A DNA stretch of 64,000 nucleotides, from NCBI GenBank assembly GCA_050084985.1, contig JBITNC010000001.1:216318001-216382000 (forward strand). The letters run 5' to 3'. The stretch is from Nageia nagi. Taxonomy: Eukaryota; Pinophyta. The translations under genes and the position numbers were made by a program. Below, one piece after another: positions 57,454 through 64,000 of this stretch; position 1 is the stretch's first letter; each line of letters begins with the position of its first letter. Below the pieces are notes generated by a model. The model was given only the letters and a program-made list of their open reading frames with translations. It ran no database searches and was not told where the DNA came from.

Positions 57454-59866
57454 TTATGCTTAATATAGCAACAAAAGTATAAGCATCATGAAATACTTTA
57501 TACATTACATGAATTTTGTGCATATGTGATGATATGGTATTTGCTTGATGTTTAGGATGTGGATTTTGATATATTTCTATATTTTGATTAGGGATAGTCA
57601 ATGCGTTATCTACTTATAATCTTCTTTAATCAATCATATCATGAACCTTATATTGTAATGTTCTACATTTTCTTGGAGTATGACCCTTTTGATGATGGTA
57701 ATGAAAATAATCATTCTCATTGTACCATTTACTATCTCTTTCATTTGGTATTTTAGGTCATATTTTAGGTAACACAATCATTTGATGGTACATTAATTTT
57801 TTCAAGATATCAAAAAGTGATTCAGTTAAAGGAGTAAAATTTTATGGGGTGGTCTAGGTTTCTTCCCTTATTAGGTATATTTTATGGAGGGTTTGTTTCT
57901 CCATCCTTAAGATAAGAAAATTTATTAGTAGGCATTGTTTTTACTTATTATTCTACCTTATTTTAATTTCTAACATAAGGTTCTTTCTTTTTACCTTTTA
58001 TTTCTTCATCATAGATTTTAACCTTTTTGATTAACTTGAGATATTGCTTTCTTATATGTCTTGTGTTTTTGAATAAATAAGGTACTAGTGATAGGTCTTA
58101 GACAACTTTGACTAAACATCTTTAGTAATTCTTCTTATGGTAGAGTATAAGGCATACTTGTCAAAATCATCCTCCATATTGAAATAAAGTCTATAACTAT
58201 CTCATTCTAAAATTATTGCAATCTTGTGACATAAATTATAGATGTTTTATCTTTAATATTTATCCTAAAGTGTTATAAGAATAAGTTAGCTAATTGTGCA
58301 TATATTGTGATGTTGTGTTTAGTTAAGTTATTGTACCAATCCATCACTTGTGTAGTAAGTGTCATAGGAAAGATACATAATATCAAAGCATAATTTTTGG
58401 AAATTACATAACTTGAATATTTAAAGAATATTATATGCTCTTTAAGATCCCCCTTTCCTTTGAAAGATTCAATTTTTGAAATCTCAAATTTTAAAGAGAT
58501 ATCTATCTTAAGAATACTTAGGTGTATGGGCTCATTACAAATTATTTTGTAAGATACTTTATGCTTTTTTTATTGGTGTAACATCCTTTCAATCTCTATT
58601 AACCTTACATAAAAGTCATTAGTTGGTTGCATATGCACAATAGGATATTTACTATCCCTATTACCTTCCCTTTGTTCATTTATTAAAAATAATTAGTAAA
58701 TTCTTTTGAAAGGTGTTTGATCACCATAATAATTTTTATTATATGGTGGAGTAGGTGTAGGTGGTTGATACAGAGGTAATTATTATTTACCTTATTGACA
58801 TAAAGGTGTAATAGCATGATGTTTTTGAACCTCATGTATAAACTGAGGTAAAAGAGGTTTTGGAGGTTGTTGTTATTCATGTAATACTTCCCATTTTATA
58901 GGTAAATCAAGGCTTTAATTTTTATAATTTTTACAAACTTGAAGAGAAAAGGATCTTGCTCTAGATGCCAAATTCCTATTTTTAGTTATTTTTTTATTAA
59001 ATCTATTCCAAGGTTGAGTTTGAACCTATTGGTTGTTAGGTTTTCCTAGTGGCATTTTACTTTAATATGCATGAAACATAGGTTGTGTTTATAAATATGA
59101 ATTTTTTTTTGATCATTTAGATTGATTTGGTTTTTTTATATCTAGTTTATATAGAATAATTTATTGATTGATATAAATTTGTTCCTAATTTTGATTTAAT
59201 CTAGGCATATATGATGGTATATCTTCTAACTTATACCTTAAAGGATTAATCTTTACTCTATGTCTTTATTTGAGAATTCTATGGCAAGTCATAAGGGTTG
59301 TATAAGTAGTACTAGTATCCATGCAATTTGTAATTAAAGAAGAATGACTAGTCCTAGGGCTAGGAATTTTTATTTTTATAATATTATAGGAATCATTATA
59401 CACCCTATCATGAATTATTAATTTAGATACTAGAGTATCTAAATGTATCAAAATTCTATCATCAAATTCTTCCATCCTTCTAGAGATGGTGGAAGGGGTA
59501 TAATAATCTCATCTTATATATGATTGAATAAGATGTCCATATGATAGGTAATGCATAACATGAATGTAATTTAGTTTAAAAGGATAATTTTTTAAAATAT
59601 CATAAGCCAAATACATTTGTGATGGACTAATAGTCCTTTAAATAAGTTCTTCCTCATTACCTATTGGTGTAAGAGGAATGAGGCATCCTTAACTATGTTA
59701 AATTTTGTATTACTTCATTTAAAGTATCATCTATCTCTCAAGGAGTTTCTCTCTTTGATACATCTTTGTTAGACTTATGAGATATATGACTAGGTTATCT
59801 TTCTTGGTAGGTTTTGTCATAGGGCTCTTATTATTGATGAGCCATTTGAGAATGAGTGTTAACCAT
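57454..59866 (-). pseudogene. Element E gag
   Basis: Minus strand from ATG at 59866 ('MVNTHSQMAH' followed by two stops at Gln positions). The N-terminal part includes an open piece at 59475-59266. A Pro/Tyr/Gln-rich linker around 58700-58900 precedes the gag core at about 58560-57950, with 'YAQLANLFL', 'HFRINIKDKTSIIYV' and 'LLKMFSQSCLRPIT'. The zinc-knuckle block near 57610-57700 reads 'DYFHYHHQKGHTPRKC'; the first Cys has become Phe. The gene is cut by A2 at 57453 and continues at 43560. Many stops. Confidence 0.8.
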
Positions 59867-61758
59867 TTTGTTTTATTTTTTGAGACTTTGAACTTTTCTT
59901 TTTTATTTTTATTTTTTGCTAAATAAGAAATAAAATAAAACATACATCATTCATAGCAATTATATTTTTATTTTTTATTTTATATTATTGAGAAAATAAA
60001 TGAATGCACAACCATCCTCTTTATAAACTCACCTTTTTAGTATGATTATATTATCTAATTTTTTTGATAAATTTAATTTTATTAATGAGTGATATGAATT
60101 ATTTATTTTATTTTTCTTAATTTTGTTTTTTCTAATTAGGTGTTTAAACAAGGGTAGGCTAGAATTCTATAGGTAATCTATGGTGAAGTATCATATTGGT
60201 ACTTAAGGTGGTCCCCTTAGTGCAATGGGGCTCAAGAAATTCCATTTGAATACTATATTAATATTGGAATTCAAGCATAGCCTCCTTATTTATAGTCACC
60301 TAGTGGAAAGTGATGAATTTTAACCTAGAACTTAGTATTCATCTTCAAGTTTGGTTCTATGACTTATGATGTGGTCAATTGGTACACAAGAAATATAGAA
60401 TCAATGGTTGTTCATCACCTCCAACTCATTGATGTTTATTTTTAAAAGGTATTATAAATATTAAGTAAAGATAAAATAAATCATGATAACTACAACCCAA
60501 CCCAATATAGATGTCCTTCGGTTATATTTTATTTAATAAGAAAAATTAGTATTTTAATTAATAAGTTTTAATCAAATATATTAAATTCACTACCACTTTT
60601 AATGTGATTCTTTAACCATAAATTAATGAGATTCATTTACTCCTTTTGAGTGTGAAAGTAATTAGGTAAGTTTTATTTACCACTTATTACTAATCGCATC
60701 TACCTTTGACCTCCTTTTAGAGAGGTTAAATGAGATATGTAAAAAGCTATTTAAGTGAGTGTAAATTAACTTAAATGATATTCTTTAACTCTTGTTTGAG
60801 TCACAATCCTTCAACCTTATTTAAAAGTGGTAAGGCAAATAGGAAGATTTTTAATGTGAAATGAATTTCCATAGATGAGGTTCTTTAACTCCTCTTCAAG
60901 TTACCATCCTTCAACCTCCTTTTGAAGTGATAAGGTAGACCATGAAGAGTATTATTATGAAAGAAAAAATACCCACATAATAAATTAATTGATTCAATAT
61001 ATTTGAAGCTGCCTTAACCCTAGTAAATTAACCTTATATTCATTCCAAAATGATAGTTAATTCTTCATTTTGAGTGTGAAAGTAATTCAATGAGAGTCCA
61101 TTACCAATTTTAATGATGAAAAGTGAGAAAAAGAAGAAATGATTTATTTAATATTTTCTTATTGTACCCATTCTAATCACCTAATATCACCTTTTAGCAT
61201 AAAGGGAGAGCATAAGTGGGTGTAATGGAAAATATTATGTGAGTTTAGTTTTCTCTTAAAACCAACAAATATAGATAACATTTGTGTAATTTATTTAAAT
61301 AAAGCAAAAATAATACATATTACCTAAACATTAATCTATGCTTCCTATATAAAATTTGGAAAAATAAATCAAAGACAAAGGGTTCATTTCCATTTTCCAT
61401 TTTAATACTTAAATTATTCTTCTAAAATTGACAAATTTGAAATGTATACCCATTATCTTTGATGGCTAGCATTTTCACACTTTTACTTAGAATCATTAGC
61501 GATCCAATCCAATCATTGGCATTTTATTCCAATTATTGGTAATTACATATAGTCATTGGCACCCCAATAATAGTCATTGGTACTTGATAATAGTTATCAA
61601 TGATCACTCAGATAGAAAACATAGAACAATAAATAAAAAATAGTGCAAAATTAATAGTGATACCACAAAACACAATAAACTATAAAAATAAGAAGACACC
61701 CCTTGCATCTCATTTTTAATGCATTCTAGGTATGGGCACCCTTCTTCTAAAACTAGAA
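59867..61758 (-). other. E 5' leader
   Basis: Non-coding sequence between the 5' LTR and gag of E. No clear primer site can be read next to the LTR end at 61759; the first bases on the minus strand are TTCTAGTTTTAGAAG. Short words of the type 'agtcattggcac' and 'tcattggtac' recur at 61490-61610. An open piece at 59943-59731 overlaps the gag start and is lysine-rich without features. Confidence 0.5.
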
Positions 61759-62589
61759 TATTTACCTAAAAAACAACACTATAAGCATGTAAAATAAAAG
61801 ATATTACAATCAACAAAAATCTTTATTGATATTTGGTATAAATGTCAATTTTGATTACAAGTTTGCCTCACATGGTGGGCTTAAGTACAATAGATGATAT
61901 GGGCATCTTGGAGGCCTTATTTTTAATTATCAACAAGCTCTAAGTGATGTTTATGAGCCCTACATAAGAAGGAGAATAATTTTGATTATTTTCTCATTTA
62001 TTCCTTGGATCTTCTTTGTTCAAATCAATAATTGTTCCTATAAATCCTTCACATATATAAACAAACAACACATGAAAATATACTTGCTCATGATAAGAAA
62101 TTAAAGTAAATAAAAATAAATGAACATAGATGTAATCAATAAAAGTAAATGAAATATACTCAAAACTCTAGACATAATTCAATAGCATAAGATTACATTC
62201 AATCTTCTCTCTTTTTCTCCTTAAGGGAGATTTAATTTATAGATTTTTAAATTCAAAGTTACTATTTTGGAGGTAAAAACTAGATACAAAATTCTATCTA
62301 GCCTTATCATAAGCTTTATCTATGTAGGGAAAGTAGAGAATCAAGTATGACTCATCCTTAATCCATTGGTTTATTTCCCTAAGTGATATATTTTTTTTCA
62401 TTTTTTTTTAACTTTTCTATTTGTAAGATTATTGGTAATTTCATATTGGGTGTCAATGATTGGACTTGATCATCAAAGATTGTAGTAGGTCACTAATGGC
62501 TAGAAGGTTTTAGCAAACTTTATTATTTAGCTAAATTTTTATCCCCTTATTATATTTATCAAAAGAGGGGTCATTTTTAGGTGTTTATA
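61759..62589 (-). repeat. E 5' LTR (831 bp)
   Basis: Minus-strand start at 62589 is TATAAACACCTAAAAATGAC, against TGTAGACACC in the 3' LTR: two G-to-A changes. It ends at 61759. Aligned along its length with 29611-30434. Confidence 0.87.
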
Positions 62590-62594
62590 AAGAG
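62590..62594. repeat. Target site duplication of E, right (aagag)
   Basis: Partner of 29606-29610. Confidence 0.88.
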
Positions 62595-63100
62595 GAAGTA
62601 ATAAGCTTATGAATTTTCAAGATAGTCTCTTCATCCTTAATTTTAATTGGTGTAAGAGAAGCTGCACTTACCATGGCATTTTCATATCTATTATTAGTCT
62701 ATAGGATATTATAAATATTATATCTATTAAAATGATCTAGTAACTTATTAACCACTACCTTATAAGGCCTTAATTTATTATCTTTTGTATCAAAAATATC
62801 TTATACTTGGTTAATGATAAGCTATGAATCATTATAAATATTTAAATCTTTAATTTTAAATGTGATAGCTACTTTCAAACCCAATATTAGTGCTTCATAA
62901 TCCACCATATTATTTATGCATTCAAAATTGAGTTTGTAACCCATACAAATTACCTCATTTGTAGGAGAAACCAAGAAAATACTTACTCCTTTGTATAAAC
63001 ATTTAGATCCATCAAAGTATAATATCCAAATGGTGGGTTCATCTTCCATGAGACACATATATTCATTAGGTATCAACATCTCATAAAAATCATGCCACTG
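62595..63100 (-). pseudogene. Element C RNase H
   Basis: Open piece 63079-62822: 'EPTIWILYFDGSKCLYKGVS' followed by 'PTNEVICMGYKLNFECINNM' and 'VDYEALILGLKVA', a good match to Tat-type RNase H (usual 'W.LYFDGS......AGVVL.SP.G......L.F..TNN.AEYEAL..GL'). The active-site 'DGS' Asp is present, and the later 'YNDS' Asp also remains. After 62822 the frame continues with stops to the E insertion and picks up again at 29605. Confidence 0.88.
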
Positions 63101-64000
63101 GTGGCCTTCTAATAGATATACATTCTATTGATAGTGTGGGTCATTTTTATATTCATATAGAAATTCTTGATGGATAATTGCTTCATCATTATGAGTGAAC
63201 TTAGCTATCAAATATATAATGGCTTACCCTTTTATATACTTCTATTTTACCACATTAATATCAAACTCCTAAAATAACATTAGCCATTTTGCTACCTATC
63301 CTAATAAATGCTTCTTTACCACAATATATTTTAATGGATTAATAGGGATAGTAATAAATGTAATGCAATACAATAGGTAATGTATTAAATTTTTAAAAGA
63401 AAATATAATACCATAGCAAAGTTTTTCCATTGATGCATACGTAGCTTCATAATTAATAAGAGTTTTATTAAGGTAATATATGGCTCTTTCTTTATTTTCT
63501 TCATACTTTTGGGATAACATTATCCCAAAGGTAGTCTATAGGCACTAGGATAGGAGGATTGAGCAAATAGTCTTTTATTTACTAAAAAGCTTTTTGTTGT
63601 TTTCCATCCCATATAAATTTAACATCCTTTTTAAATAGATGTGTGAAAGGTTTGTACTTATCTCTAATTTGGGAAATAAACCTTCTTACCAAATTAATAT
63701 TTTCTTGGAGACTCCTTAATTTCTTTAGATTCTTTGGGGGAGGCATGCTATGATGGATTTTACTTTTTTAGGATCTACTTCAATTTCTATTTTAGATACC
63801 ATGAAACCAAGCAACCTTCTAGAAGTAACACCAAAAGCACATTATTAAGGACTAAATCAAAGTTTGTACATTTTCAAAATTTGGAAGACTTCCTTAATTA
63901 TCTCTAAATGATCTTAACCTTATTTTGACTTCACTAATATATCATTAACATATACCTTAATTGATTTATGGATGTGCTCATAAAACATTGAAATCATAAC
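63101..64000 (-). pseudogene. Element C reverse transcriptase (3' half) and connection
   Basis: At 63941-63952 the YVDD box reads YVND: the first catalytic Asp is Asn through a single G-to-A change. Then 'CAFGVTSRRLLGFMVS', 'IEVDPKKVKSIMACLPPKNL', 'KLRSLQENINLVRRFISQIR' and 'DKYKPFTHLFKKDVKFIWDG' run to about 63600. An open piece at 63520-63296 carries 'AIYYLNKTLINYEATYASME' and 'KLCYGIIFSFKNLIHYLL', the connection to RNase H. The gene continues beyond the window edge. Confidence 0.87.

Larger units (their letters stand above)
29611..62589 (-). mobile_element. Element E: giant gypsy element (about 19 kb without A2) with extra genes
   Basis: Bounded by a similar LTR pair (29611-30434 and 61759-62589) and by the target duplication aagag. 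Minus-strand order: 5' LTR, 1.9-kb leader, gag (59866-57454), [A2], protease, RT, RNase H, integrase (to 38410), an unassigned sense gene (38237-35831), a plus-strand PMD-like gene (32067-33690), purine tract, 3' LTR. Subtracting A2 and one target copy gives roughly 19.1 kb. Size, extra genes and RNase H type fit the Tat/Ogre group of Ty3/gypsy; that placement is inference. Inserted in the pol of C. Confidence 0.88.
26613..64000 (-). mobile_element. Element C: minus-strand gypsy element, split by E, runs off the window
   Basis: C is seen in two parts: 26613-29605 (3' LTR, purine tract, 3' region, integrase) and 62595-64000 (RNase H and RT). Between them lies E with its nested A2. The minus-strand frame from 62595 passes through one copy of the aagag target into 29605 and continues as the RNase H-integrase linker and integrase zinc finger. 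RNase H carries a 'WILYFDGSKC' start like Tat-lineage elements. Gag, protease and 5' LTR lie right of the window. It is inserted in the right LTR of D. Confidence 0.85.

Noticed and set aside
1-64000. Host protein-coding genes, rRNA or tRNA genes
   Set aside because: Every coherent coding stretch is retroelement-derived or unassigned within an element; no tRNA cloverleaf or rRNA sequence was recognised by eye. A tRNAscan or Rfam run would settle this.

Overview
The window is plant nuclear DNA from a large, repeat-rich genome. It is strongly AT-rich and almost wholly made of decayed LTR retrotransposons. I see no intact host gene, rRNA, tRNA or bacterial-type feature. The species cannot be fixed from the sequence; a gymnosperm or a large-genome angiosperm would fit.

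The main result is a nested stack of insertions. I name the elements A1, A2 (same family), B, C, D and E. B (Ty3/gypsy, minus strand) is the oldest host. A1 (7114-15066, +) and D (from 18104, +) both sit in B. C (minus) sits inside the right-hand LTR of D. E (29611-62589, minus, about 33 kb as it stands and about 19 kb without its passenger) sits inside the pol gene of C. A2 (43566-57448, +) sits inside E at the gag-pol boundary. Five-base target duplications can be read for A1 (aagtt), E (aagag) and A2 (tatgg). In all three cases the interrupted minus-strand reading frame resumes on the far side of the insertion.

Layout: 1-4800 holds AT-rich arrays with three Ty1/copia RNase H fragments. 4820-7108 is an unrecognised coding-like stretch plus the end of B integrase. 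7114-15066 is A1. 15072-18103 is B integrase, RNase H and RT. 18104-26612 is D, with a 3.5 kb LTR, a 3.7 kb interior without recognisable pol, and a cut-off second LTR. 26613-29605 is the 3' LTR, 3' region and integrase of C. 29611-43560 and 57454-62589 are E. 43566-57448 is A2. 62595-64000 is C RNase H and RT.

A1 and A2 form a non-autonomous gypsy family. It has gag, no protease, RT, RNase H or integrase, and a spliced gene on the opposite strand that reads as a plant mobile domain (PMD, MAIN/MAIL1-type) protein with a coiled-coil tail and its own TATA box. Three kinds of tandem repeat array follow. E, a different and much larger gypsy element with pol, also carries a PMD-like gene in antisense near its 3' LTR, plus a sense open region of roughly 800 codons after integrase that I cannot assign. 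Nearly all in-frame stops in these genes are TAG where glutamine (CAG) or tryptophan is expected, the mark of cytosine-methylation decay. A 5.8 kb near-perfect tandem duplication inside A2 may be an assembly artefact.
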